This document shows positions 6,829-13,635 of a stretch of 24,266 nt of DNA, piece by piece. A program made the position numbers and the translations under genes. Each line of letters begins with the position of its first letter. The first letter of the stretch is position 1. The notes below the pieces were generated by a model. The model ran no database searches. It was not told where the DNA came from and worked only from the letters and a program-made list of their open reading frames with translations. This DNA is from CAIYPH01 sp043744375 (GTDB lineage: Bacteria; Pseudomonadota; Alphaproteobacteria; Acetobacterales; Acetobacteraceae), in the NCBI GenBank assembly GCA_043744375.1, contig JAYTUU010000081.1, positions 1 to 24,266 on the forward strand. The letters are read 5' to 3'.

Positions 6829-8667
6829 CTATCTGCTGCCCGACTCGACCACGCGATACAGCACGTAGCCCGCCGCCACATCGCCGGCGACGCGCGCCAG
6901 CCAGGCCGGCGGATTGCCCGCCGCCAGCCGGTCCATCAGCGTCTCCGGCGGCAGATCAGCGACCATCAGCGAGCGCGCCGGGCGCCGGCAGATCAACACC
7001 AGGCTCGCCCCGGTCGCGCGAAACTCCGCCCCCGGCGCATCGCCCGGCACCGCTCTCCACGCTCGGTGCAACCGTCCGTAGGCCACGAAATTGCGGTGAT
7101 ACAGCGACCCCACCGTTCGCACACCCGTGCGGTAGAGCAACTCGGGAACGTCGTTCACCTCGCTCAGGACGACCGCCCCGGCATAGGGCGCCAGCATCTC
7201 CGCCACCCCGCGTATCTCCGCCACCCCGCGCATCGGGCACCCGGCCGAGGCCAGGCTAAGCCGTGGGGCCGCCGCCGACAGAAAACTGCCAGCAATCGCG
7301 TCCGCCCGGGTCGACAGCATCGCCACCGCCAGCAGCCCGACCCGGGACAGCGCTAGCCGGGTCGGCCGACCCGCCAGAAGCCGCGTGATCTCCGCCAGCG
7401 CCACCGGCAATGCCGCCGCCCCGGCCAGCGCCGGATAGGTCGCGAACCGCAGATGCATCGCCCCCAGGCCGAGCATCACCGCCACGCACAGCGCCGTATA
7501 GCCCCACAGCCAGGATCGCCGCGTCAACGCCAGCCATCCGCACAGCCCCAGCCCGAGCACCCCGGCGGCCAGGAACTCGATGCCCTGCACCAGCGAGCCG
7601 ACCGGGCGCATCTCCTCGATCCCGGCCATGACCATCCGCGCCTCGGCCGAGTCGATCACCCCCTCCGGCCCGCGCAACACGCCCGGAAACAGCACAATCC
7701 ACAACAGCAGCCCCGCCACCCCCAGCGCGCCACCGGTCCACCGACCAACCTTGCGCAAGCCCCAGCCGACACCCGCCACCACCCCAGCCAACACGAAATA
7801 CACCACCGAAAGACGATCGATCTCGACCGCCAGCCAGCCGGCCATCGGCGGATCGACCAGCAGTGCCGCCGCCGTCACCGCCAGGAACATCGCCCCGCCC
7901 AACGCCAGCCCGTCGGCAATCGCGCGCCGCGGCGTTAGCATCCACGCCATCCCGCCGCCGGCAAACGCCATCAGCACGAACGGCATCGCTTCCGGGCTGA
8001 ACCAGATCCCCACCCCCGCCGCCGCCCCCAGCAGCACGCCCGCACGCGCCTCGCCCACCGCGACCCGCCCCGCCGCGCCCGCCAGCAGCAGCGCGATCAC
8101 GCCGAGCGGCACATGGTGATGCGCTACCCCCGGAAACCCATAGGCCACCACCGGCGGCGCCATCCCCACCAGAGCGGCGGCCGTCCATCGCATCCCCGAT
8201 CCGGCGAGCACAGGTGCCATCACCCACGCCGCCGCCACCCCGGTCAGGCCGATGCCGAACGGCCCGATCAGCACGGCCGCACAATGCAACGCATCGTGCC
8301 ACGACAACACCACCCGCAACGGCAACGCCAACAGGAGCAACATTGCATCAAGCAGATGCGACCAGTGCAGAATGGCCCCCGCGCCCGAGCCATCGCGCAG
8401 AACGGCATGCAGCGGTCGTCCGGCATCGAGGATGTCGTGAATGCGGTTGAGCCGCATGTAAGTGTCGGGGTTCAGCAGATCGCCATCGAGAACCCCCGGC
8501 GCCCCGCGCAGCCCGGCGGCCACCGCGAGGCTCGCCGCCACCACGAAGCACAGCACGGCCTCGCCACGGCCCAGCCCGGCTTGCATCATCGCGCCTGCGA
8601 CATCAGCCAGGCTTTCCCGCTCAGGAGCATGATGGCCGGAGGTGGGATCACCGGAGGTCTGAATCAT
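6829..8667 (-). CDS. Large polytopic membrane protein, GT-C glycosyltransferase-like (STT3/ArnT type)
   Basis: 612 residues with about 11-13 hydrophobic helices between residues 35 and 470, then a soluble tail of about 140 residues. Motifs recall lipid-dependent GT-C glycosyltransferases: LNPDTYMRLNRIHDIL after the first helix (Asp68, as in the STT3/PglB first-loop Asp), AHHHVPLG (His183-185, like the DHH region) and ARMVMAGIEEMRP (SVxE-like). The tail SLYHRNFVAYGRLHRAW resembles bacterial mannosyltransferase-type tails. Donor and acceptor are unknown. The start is uncertain: the ATG at 8667 has no Shine-Dalgarno and lies 13 bases from a terminator-like hairpin, while ATG-ATG at 8589 (residue 27) just precedes the first helix and has a weak AGGCG. 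No neighbouring glycan genes are present. Confidence 0.75.
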   Translation of the reverse strand: MIQTSGDPTSGHHAPERESLADVAGAMMQAGLGRGEAVLCFVVAASLAVAAGLRGAPGVLDGDLLNPDTYMRLNRIHDILDAGRPLHAVLRDGSGAGAILHWSHLLDAMLLLLALPLRVVLSWHDALHCAAVLIGPFGIGLTGVAAAWVMAPVLAGSGMRWTAAALVGMAPPVVAYGFPGVAHHHVPLGVIALLLAGAAGRVAVGEARAGVLLGAAAGVGIWFSPEAMPFVLMAFAGGGMAWMLTPRRAIADGLALGGAMFLAVTAAALLVDPPMAGWLAVEIDRLSVVYFVLAGVVAGVGWGLRKVGRWTGGALGVAGLLLWIVLFPGVLRGPEGVIDSAEARMVMAGIEEMRPVGSLVQGIEFLAAGVLGLGLCGWLALTRRSWLWGYTALCVAVMLGLGAMHLRFATYPALAGAAALPVALAEITRLLAGRPTRLALSRVGLLAVAMLSTRADAIAGSFLSAAAPRLSLASAGCPMRGVAEIRGVAEMLAPYAGAVVLSEVNDVPELLYRTGVRTVGSLYHRNFVAYGRLHRAWRAVPGDAPGAEFRATGASLVLICRRPARSLMVADLPPETLMDRLAAGNPPAWLARVAGDVAAGYVLYRVVESGSR

Positions 8668-8680
8668 GCGATAAAACAGA

Positions 8681-8730
8681 AGCCTAGAGCGGGATGGGCG
8701 TTTCTATCGGCGCTCATCCCGCTCTAGGCT
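8681..8730 (-). terminator. Long hairpin terminator/palindromic repeat over the xre stop codon
   Basis: Arms 8681-8696 and 8715-8730 are exact reverse complements (16 bp). Four more pairs, one of them G-T, extend the stem to 20 bp with a 10-base loop (8701-8710). Read on the minus strand, it begins before the xre stop (TAG, 8726-8724) and is followed by TCTGTTTTAT, so it can act as an intrinsic terminator. Its length and near-perfection also fit a dispersed palindromic repeat. Confidence 0.75.
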
Positions 8731-9242
8731 GGCAGATCCGGGGTCAGCCGCTTGATCAGGTCGAACACGCTCTTGCGCACGGCGGCGTCGGGAATGCGGT
8801 AGTAGGCGCGCACCAATTCCTGCGTCTCGCGACGGTTCATCGTGTCATCGGCGAAGGCGTCCTGCTGGTCGGAAAACCCCATCGTCCGGCGCCCGGACAG
8901 CCCGCTCCCGCCGCCGCCCATTCCGCCTTGCGTGAGCTGGTCCTGCATATCGTCGAAAAAGAAGCTGATGGGCACATCGAGCACGCGCGACAGGTCGAAC
9001 AGCCGCGAGGCACCAACACGGTTCATACCGCGCTCGTATTTCTGCACCTGCTGGAAGGTCACTCCGAGCGCCTCGCCGAGTCGCTCCTGCGACATGCCGA
9101 GCAGTGTCCGACGCAGGCGGATGCGCTGGCCGACATGCACGTCGATCGGGCTTGGCCGCGATTCGCGTTCCGCCTTCTCTGGCACCCCATCCGCGAATCC
9201 TGCCTGGAAACGGGAAAGCGCGTCGTCGGCCTGGCCTGACAT
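8724..9242 (-). CDS. XRE-family helix-turn-helix transcriptional regulator
   Basis: 172 residues. A SinR/cI-type HTH spans roughly residues 35-95: GQRIRLRRTLLGMSQERLGEALGVTFQQVQKYERGMNRVGASRLFDLSRVLDVPISFFFDDM, quoted here as the blocks GQRIRLRR, MSQERLGEAL, TFQQVQKYERG and LDVPISFFF. A Gly-rich linker follows, then a C-terminal helix pair (RRETQELVRAYYRI, KSVFDLIKRL). I chose ATG 9242 because AGGAG (9256-9252) sits nine bases upstream; the longer frame from 9362 has no such site. In many alphaproteobacteria an XRE gene of this type follows lnt, as here. It is separated from lnt by 147 bp carrying a candidate promoter and is probably transcribed on its own. Targets are unknown. Confidence 0.9.
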   Translation of the reverse strand: MSGQADDALSRFQAGFADGVPEKAERESRPSPIDVHVGQRIRLRRTLLGMSQERLGEALGVTFQQVQKYERGMNRVGASRLFDLSRVLDVPISFFFDDMQDQLTQGGMGGGGSGLSGRRTMGFSDQQDAFADDTMNRRETQELVRAYYRIPDAAVRKSVFDLIKRLTPDLPA

Positions 9243-9251
9243 GCGTTGCAA

Positions 9252-9256
9252 CTCCT
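9252..9256 (-). promoter_or_regulatory. Shine-Dalgarno site fixing the xre start
   Basis: AGGAG on the minus strand, nine bases before the ATG at 9242. It favours this start over the upstream in-frame codons at 9362 and near 9296. Confidence 0.7.
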
Positions 9257-9364
9257 GTGGCGTCTGGCCCGGCCGTCTCCACACTTTGGAAACCATTGCC
9301 CGATCAGTACGCGATTGCCTTTGGTTGATCCAAAAGTAAACGCCACAACCGGTGATCGTCAATG

Positions 9365-9392
9365 ATTATCACCAAAAATTGTGTAACGTCTA
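9365..9392 (-). promoter_or_regulatory. Candidate promoter for the xre gene
   Basis: Minus strand: -35 TAGACG (9392-9387), 16-bp spacer, -10 GATAAT (9370-9365), in an AT-rich patch just after lnt. The -10 continues as TGATAATCATT, which matches half of a Fur-type operator, but the other half is not conserved. A second option is TTGACG at 9362-9357 with a weak -10. Motif evidence only. Confidence 0.35.
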
Positions 9393-10940
9393 TAAAAGTG
9401 ACCGGGATGCGGGCCGTGCACGCCATCCGAGCAAGAGGCCCAGAGCAAGTGCGAGACCGGCCAGACCGATGGGGACCAGCAATCCGAAACGGGCATAGAA
9501 CGGCGCCGGCAACGCCGCCGGTAGCGTGAGCACGAGCGCGCCCGGCACGTTCATGCCGATCCGGCCGAGTTCCCGCCCGTAGGCGTCGAACCCCGCCGAG
9601 ATCCCGGTATTAGCCGCCCGCATCAACGGCAAACCGGCTTCGATTGCGCGCATCCTTGCGGCAGCGAGATGTTGCCGCGGTCCGGTCGAGTTGCCGAACC
9701 AGGCGTCATTGGTCACGTTCACCAGCCAGTCCGGCCGCTCTGACGCCACGCCCTCGCCGGAAAAAATGGCCTCGTAGCAGATCAGCGGCCCGAAGGTGGG
9801 AAGCCCCGGCAGCGCGATCGTCCGCGGTCCCGCCCCGCGTCCGAACCCCTCGCCGGTGACCAGCGCGATCGGCAGCGGGAACCAACCCGGCTGATACTCG
9901 CCGAACGGCACCAGATGCCATTTGTCATACACCGCCGCCGTCGCTCCACCGCCGTCGACCGCCACCAGGCTGTTGAACGGCCGGCGCGCCGCATCGAGGC
10001 GCAGACTGCCGGCCAGCACCATCCCGCCAGCCGCGTCGGCGACGGCGGAACGCGCGTCCGGGTCAGCGTCGAGCAGGAACGGACTCGCCGTCTCCGGCCA
10101 GATCACCAGCGGCACCGCGCCCGGCAGAAGCCGCTTCGCCTCGGCAACGCCTTGCCGCGTGAGGGCAAGATAGTCGGAGAAAATCCTGAGTGCCCGCGCC
10201 CTCTCCCACTTGCCGTCCTGCGCGATATTGCCCTGCACCAGCACGATGGCCACTGCCGGCACCGACTGGCCCGCCGCCCCCAGCCGCCACGCCCCCGCTC
10301 CGAGCCAGGCCACCAGCACGATTGCCCCACCCGCCAGCGCGCGCCGCCCGAACGGCGGCAGCCCGGCCAGGATTAACGTCGCCAGCGTCATCCCGTGCAC
10401 GCCCACCCAGGCCGCCGGTTGCAGCATCGCATCGCCCGCCCAGCCCGGCGCCGCCCACACGCTGCCCAGCGGATTCCACGGAAACCCGGAGGCGACGAAT
10501 TGCCGCGCGAGATCGGCCGCCACCCAACCGCCGGCGAGCACCCACAGCCGCGGCCATCCCGCCGGCACCAGCCGCACCATCGCGCAGGGCAGTGCGATGA
10601 ACACCGCCATCAATGCCGCCAGCATCGGCACTGCCAGCGGCACCAGCCACCAGAACCGCGCCGCCTCGACCAGGATCGCCTCGGTGATCCAGTACAACCC
10701 CGCCAGATGGTGCCCGAAGCCGAACCAGAACCCCGCCGCCGCGGCCCCCCGCCAGCCGCCGGCGCGCCCGACCCCGCGAAGCAGCGCGGGCAGACAGATC
10801 AGCAGCACGGGAACCCCGTGCAACGGTGGCAATGCGGCGGCCGACAACAGACCGAACCCGGCCATCGCGGCGCCCGCCCGCACGCCGGCCAACCGCACGC
10901 CTGTCGACCGTTCGGAAATACCCGCCTCAGCCGTGGACAA
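9390..10940 (-). CDS. lnt: Apolipoprotein N-acyltransferase
   Basis: 516 residues. Lnt is an inner-membrane enzyme that adds the third acyl chain to the N-terminal Cys of lipoproteins. About eight N-terminal hydrophobic segments (residues 20-225) precede a nitrilase-like periplasmic domain. The catalytic triad is visible as Glu283 (IWPETASPF), Lys340 (YDKWHLVPFGEY) and Cys388 (PLICYEAIF). NVTNDAWFG followed by RQHLAAARMRAIE is the classic family stretch. The start taken is TTG at 10940, which overlaps the end of the dehydrogenase gene by 14 bases and has only a weak GAG upstream. In-frame GTG or ATG codons a little downstream (residues 15-26) remain possible. Confidence 0.93.
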   Translation of the reverse strand: MSTAEAGISERSTGVRLAGVRAGAAMAGFGLLSAAALPPLHGVPVLLICLPALLRGVGRAGGWRGAAAAGFWFGFGHHLAGLYWITEAILVEAARFWWLVPLAVPMLAALMAVFIALPCAMVRLVPAGWPRLWVLAGGWVAADLARQFVASGFPWNPLGSVWAAPGWAGDAMLQPAAWVGVHGMTLATLILAGLPPFGRRALAGGAIVLVAWLGAGAWRLGAAGQSVPAVAIVLVQGNIAQDGKWERARALRIFSDYLALTRQGVAEAKRLLPGAVPLVIWPETASPFLLDADPDARSAVADAAGGMVLAGSLRLDAARRPFNSLVAVDGGGATAAVYDKWHLVPFGEYQPGWFPLPIALVTGEGFGRGAGPRTIALPGLPTFGPLICYEAIFSGEGVASERPDWLVNVTNDAWFGNSTGPRQHLAAARMRAIEAGLPLMRAANTGISAGFDAYGRELGRIGMNVPGALVLTLPAALPAPFYARFGLLVPIGLAGLALALGLLLGWRARPASRSLL

Positions 10941-11889
10941 TGCGCTCGGGCGGTACCGCCCGTCCGGTCAGCACGGCGGCGATGCACTCAGCCGCCATCA
11001 CGCCCATGTTGACCAGCGACCCGTCGGTGACGCCCGCCACATGCGGCGTCACCAGCACGCGCGGGTGGTTGCGCAACGGATGATCGGCCGGCGGCGGTTC
11101 ATCCTCGAACACGTCGAGCCCGGCGCCCGCGACATGCCCGCGCGCCAAGGCTGCCGCCAGCGCCGCCTCGTCGACGATCCCGCCGCGCGCGGTATTGATC
11201 ACGTAACCGCCGGCGGGCATCGCCGCCAACGCCGCCGCCCCCACGATATGCCGCGTCGCCGGCAGATAGGGGCAATGAACCGACAGCACGTCGCTGCCCG
11301 CACACAGGGCCTCCAGCGTCGCCGCCCGCGCGGTCGGGCCGAACGCGTCGTCGGGCATCATAGGATCGAACGCACTCACCATCATGGCGAACGCACGCGC
11401 CAGACCCGCCACCGCCTGGCCGATCGGGCCGTAGCCGAGCAGACCCAGCCGCAGCCCGGCGATGTCGCGCACCTTCGTGGCACCCTCGCGCCACGCCCCG
11501 CCGGCCAGTGCCGCGCCAAGCGGGCGCAAATCCTTTGCCAGCGCCAGCACCAGCGCCAGTGTATGCTCCGCCACCGCCGCCGTGTTCGAGCCGGGCGCGC
11601 GGGTGACGAGAATGCCGCGTGCGAGAGCGGCCGGAATATCGACGTCATCGACCCCTACCCCGTGCCGCGCGACGATCTTGAGCCGCGCCGAGGCATCCAT
11701 GGCGGCAGCCACGACCGGCCCCTGCCGGCTCAGGATCGCATCCGCCTGCAACTCAGCCGTCAGCACCGTCACCGCGGCGGCCGAGGGATAGGGGGCCATG
11801 TAGTGGATCGCACAGCCGGCCTGTTCCAGCACGGCCACCGCGGGTGCGGCCAGCCGCGGCGAGGTCATGATGACATTGAAACGGCTCAT
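10927..11889 (-). CDS. D-isomer-specific 2-hydroxyacid dehydrogenase, SerA-like
   Basis: 320 residues, NAD-dependent oxidoreductase of the phosphoglycerate/formate/glycerate dehydrogenase family, cytosolic. The substrate domain has RHGVGVDDVDIPAA and APGSNTAAVAEHTLALVLA. The nucleotide loop is GLLGYGPIGQAV (about 149-160). Catalytic residues are Arg235 (NTARGGIVDE), Glu264 (DVFEDEPP) and His283 (TPHVAG). There is no C-terminal ACT or ASB domain, so it is not full-length SerA; the substrate may be 3-phosphoglycerate or another 2-hydroxyacid. Its ATG overlaps the fur stop by four bases and GAGGGG lies eight bases upstream, so it is co-translated with fur. It sits between fur and lnt, where relatives of this cluster often carry miaB/ybeY-type genes. 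Confidence 0.9.
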   Translation of the reverse strand: MSRFNVIMTSPRLAAPAVAVLEQAGCAIHYMAPYPSAAAVTVLTAELQADAILSRQGPVVAAAMDASARLKIVARHGVGVDDVDIPAALARGILVTRAPGSNTAAVAEHTLALVLALAKDLRPLGAALAGGAWREGATKVRDIAGLRLGLLGYGPIGQAVAGLARAFAMMVSAFDPMMPDDAFGPTARAATLEALCAGSDVLSVHCPYLPATRHIVGAAALAAMPAGGYVINTARGGIVDEAALAAALARGHVAGAGLDVFEDEPPPADHPLRNHPRVLVTPHVAGVTDGSLVNMGVMAAECIAAVLTGRAVPPERIVHG

Positions 11890-12335
11890 CCCTCCGTCCC
11901 CTCCTCGCTGTCCCGTCCGCTCCGGGCCGCGCTCAGCCGCCGGCCGAACAGTTCCAGCCGATGCGACACCAGATCGTAGCCGAGCCGCCGGGCAATCGAC
12001 TGCAACGCGCGCTCATACTCGGCATCCTCGAATTCGATCACCTTGCCGGACTCGACGTCGATGAGGTGGTGGTGATGGCCATGCTCGGTCGGCTCATAGC
12101 GTGCCCGACCGCCACCGAAATCGCGCCGCTCCAGAATGCCCTTCTCTTCGAGCAGCCGCACGGTGCGATAGACGGTCGCCACCGAAATCCGGCTGTCCAG
12201 GATCGCCGCGCGGCGATACAGCTCCTCGACGTCGGGATGGTCATCCGCCTCGGACAGCACGCGCGCGATCACCCGGCGCTGGCCGGTCATCTTCAGTCCT
12301 CGTTCAACGCACAGGCGCTCGATACGGCTTTCCAT
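11886..12335 (-). CDS. fur: Fur-family metal-dependent transcriptional regulator
   Basis: 149 residues. The winged helix contains TGQRRVIARVL and ISVATVYRTVRLLEEKGIL (DNA-recognition helix), with His33 (DDHPDVEELY) as a likely regulatory metal ligand. The dimerisation domain has EHGHHHHLIDVESGKVIEF (His85, His87-90, Glu101) and His125 (SHRLELFG). There are no CxxC pairs, so the structural zinc site of Zur/PerR/E. coli Fur is absent, as in many alphaproteobacterial Fur/Mur proteins. GKVIEF fits Fur/Mur better than Irr. Whether it senses iron or manganese cannot be told. There is no Shine-Dalgarno before the ATG at 12335, and a TATAGT -10 lies only nine bases away, so a leaderless mRNA is possible. 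Confidence 0.9.
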   Translation of the reverse strand: MESRIERLCVERGLKMTGQRRVIARVLSEADDHPDVEELYRRAAILDSRISVATVYRTVRLLEEKGILERRDFGGGRARYEPTEHGHHHHLIDVESGKVIEFEDAEYERALQSIARRLGYDLVSHRLELFGRRLSAARSGRDSEEGTEG

Positions 12336-12343
12336 GCGGCCAG

Positions 12344-12349
12344 ACTATA
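12344..12349 (-). promoter_or_regulatory. Candidate -10 element of fur
   Basis: TATAGT on the minus strand, a five-of-six match to TATAAT, located so that transcription would begin at or within a base or two of the fur ATG. No good -35 is visible at 16-18 bp. Confidence 0.35.
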
Positions 12350-12374
12350 CTATTCGCGCACCCTTGCCACCGCA

Positions 12375-12398
12375 CGCGGCGCCATCCCGGGCGCCGCG
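12375..12398. repeat. GC-rich hairpin between mucR and fur
   Basis: CGCGGCGCC (12375-12383) pairs perfectly with GGCGCCGCG (12390-12398) around a six-base loop. There is no T-tract on the downstream (fur) side for minus-strand transcription. It may attenuate or terminate mucR mRNA, or simply be structure in the 85-bp spacer. Confidence 0.5.
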
Positions 12399-12420
12399 CG
12401 GGAAACAAAATGCCCGAACG

Positions 12421-12831
12421 CTACTTGCGCACGCGCGGCTTGGTGCCGAGGCCGATCTTCTTGGCCAGTGTGGAACGATGCTTGGCGTAGTTCGGCGCCA
12501 CCATCGGATAGTCGCTCGACAGGCCCCATTTCTCGCGGTATTTTTCCGGGCTCATGTTGTACGCCGTCTTGAGGTGGCGCTTGAGCATCTTCATCTTCTT
12601 GCCGTCTTCGAGGCAGATGATGTAATCGGCGAACACCGATTTCTTGATCGGAACCGCCGGTTCCTGCTTCGCCGGGATCACCTCGTCGCGCCCGACGGCG
12701 ACGAGCGACCGATAAACGTCCTGGATCAGGGCCGGCAACGAGTCCGCCGCGACTGAATTATTCGAGACATGTGCGGAGACGATCTGCGCGGTCAGACCCA
12801 ATACGTTCGAATCCTGCGAATTATCAGCCAT
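12421..12831 (-). CDS. mucR: MucR/Ros-family transcriptional regulator with an incomplete zinc finger
   Basis: 136 residues. MucR/Ros proteins are alphaproteobacterial nucleoid-type repressors that bind AT-rich DNA through a prokaryotic zinc finger and oligomerise through the N-terminus. The family core is clear: YIICLEDGKK, MLKRHLKTAYNMSPEKYREKW and DYPMVAPNYAKHRSTLAKKIGLG. Cys, Asp (CLED, as in other MucR) and the first His (KRH) of the finger are present. The segment that normally carries the fourth ligand (THH or THY) reads TAY, so that His is missing. GAGGGA lies five bases before the ATG. It is divergent from the TusA-like gene across a 140-bp AT-rich region that would suit autoregulation. 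Confidence 0.92.
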   Translation of the reverse strand: MADNSQDSNVLGLTAQIVSAHVSNNSVAADSLPALIQDVYRSLVAVGRDEVIPAKQEPAVPIKKSVFADYIICLEDGKKMKMLKRHLKTAYNMSPEKYREKWGLSSDYPMVAPNYAKHRSTLAKKIGLGTKPRVRK

Positions 12832-12880
12832 TGTTATCCCTCTGCTTCCAAAGCACTCGTTGTTTCAACAACACACCCGC

Positions 12881-12910
12881 CTTATATGTGTGGGGATCGA
12901 GACCTTGCAA
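12881..12910 (-). promoter_or_regulatory. Candidate mucR promoter
   Basis: Minus strand: -35 TTGCAA (12910-12905), 18-bp spacer, -10 TATAAG (12886-12881), in the AT-rich divergent region. A perfect TTGACA at 12928-12923 lacks a -10 at proper distance. Confidence 0.4.
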
Positions 12911-12971
12911 TGGATTTTCGTATGTCAAATGGTAAATCATCTTTCGAAGCGCCCAAGCGTAGACCAGTGCA

Positions 12972-13220
12972 ATGAGCACCGATCCCACAGCGCCGCCTGA
13001 TTCGACGCTCGATATCACCCGCGAATTCTGCCCGATGACCTTCGTACGCACGCGCCTGGCATTGGATCGGTTGAACTCGGGGCAAACGCTACTTGTGCTG
13101 CTCAAGGGCGACGAGCCGATCCGCAACGTGCCGCGGACCGCCACGGAACAGGGGCACGCCGTGCTGAAAATGGAATGCGACCCAGACGGGATCACGCATC
13201 TTTTGTTGCGTCGGAAGTAA
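12972..13220 (+). CDS. TusA/SirA-family sulfur-carrier-like protein
   Basis: 82 residues, the size of TusA, a small cytosolic protein that carries persulfide sulfur, for example to tRNA thiolation. The expected pattern is present: STLDITREFCPMTFVRTRLALDRL is quoted as DITREFCPMTFV with active Cys20, then LNSGQTLLVLLKGDEP and VPRTATEQGHAVLKME. The canonical CPxP motif reads CPMT, so the second Pro is replaced, which is a variant rather than the E. coli form. It is the only plus-strand gene in this stretch; its last 29 bases overlap the end of rimI tail to tail. No strong Shine-Dalgarno precedes the ATG. The role in sulfur transfer is inferred from the family. Confidence 0.82.
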   Translation: MSTDPTAPPDSTLDITREFCPMTFVRTRLALDRLNSGQTLLVLLKGDEPIRNVPRTATEQGHAVLKMECDPDGITHLLLRRK

Positions 13221-13635
13221 AGTCCAGGCGCAGCACCAACGCATCCGAGCGGTCCGCATAATAATTCCGCCGCCGCCCGACCGGCAAGAACCCTGTGGAT
13301 GCATACAGCGCCCGCGCCGCCGGGTTCGCCTCGGAAACCTCAAGGAACATTGCCAGTGCGCCCGCCGCCGCCGCGGCCATGCGCGCCTCGCACAGCAGCA
13401 ATCGGCCGAGCCCCATCCGCCGCGCCGCTGGAAGGACCGCGAGCGTCAGGATCTCGGCCTCATCCGCCACCACCCGCGCCAGCACGATCCCGCCTGCCGG
13501 CGCAATCAACCCGAAGACGCCGGGCAAGGCCAATTGCAGTGCGAAGGCATCGGCGCCCCACCGCTCGGCCGGTGGAAAAGACTGCGCATGAACCGCCGCC
13601 ATCGCTGCGGCGTGTTCAATCCCCGCCGCGATCAC
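13192..13635 (-). CDS. rimI: GNAT acetyltransferase, ribosomal protein S18 alanine N-acetyltransferase
   Basis: 147 residues, a complete GNAT fold. The acetyl-CoA loop is VLPAARRMGLGRLLL (about residues 67-81), and the C-terminal LEVSEANPAARALYASTGF and GRRRNYY are standard RimI signatures. RimI acetylates the N-terminus of S18, possibly with other targets. The start is GTG at 13635, sharing bases with the TGA of tsaB (GTGA), so the two are translationally coupled. The tsaB-rimI pairing is widely conserved, which supports the call over a generic GNAT. Confidence 0.9.
   Translation of the reverse strand: MIAAGIEHAAAMAAVHAQSFPPAERWGADAFALQLALPGVFGLIAPAGGIVLARVVADEAEILTLAVLPAARRMGLGRLLLCEARMAAAAAGALAMFLEVSEANPAARALYASTGFLPVGRRRNYYADRSDALVLRLDFTSDATKDA

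Noticed and set aside
9243..9362. Longer N-terminus of the XRE regulator
   Set aside because: AGGAG nine bases before the ATG at 9242 is a far better start, and the extension crosses the putative promoter.
9359..9380. Fur box upstream of xre
   Set aside because: TGATAATCATT matches only half of the consensus; the other half-site is lost.
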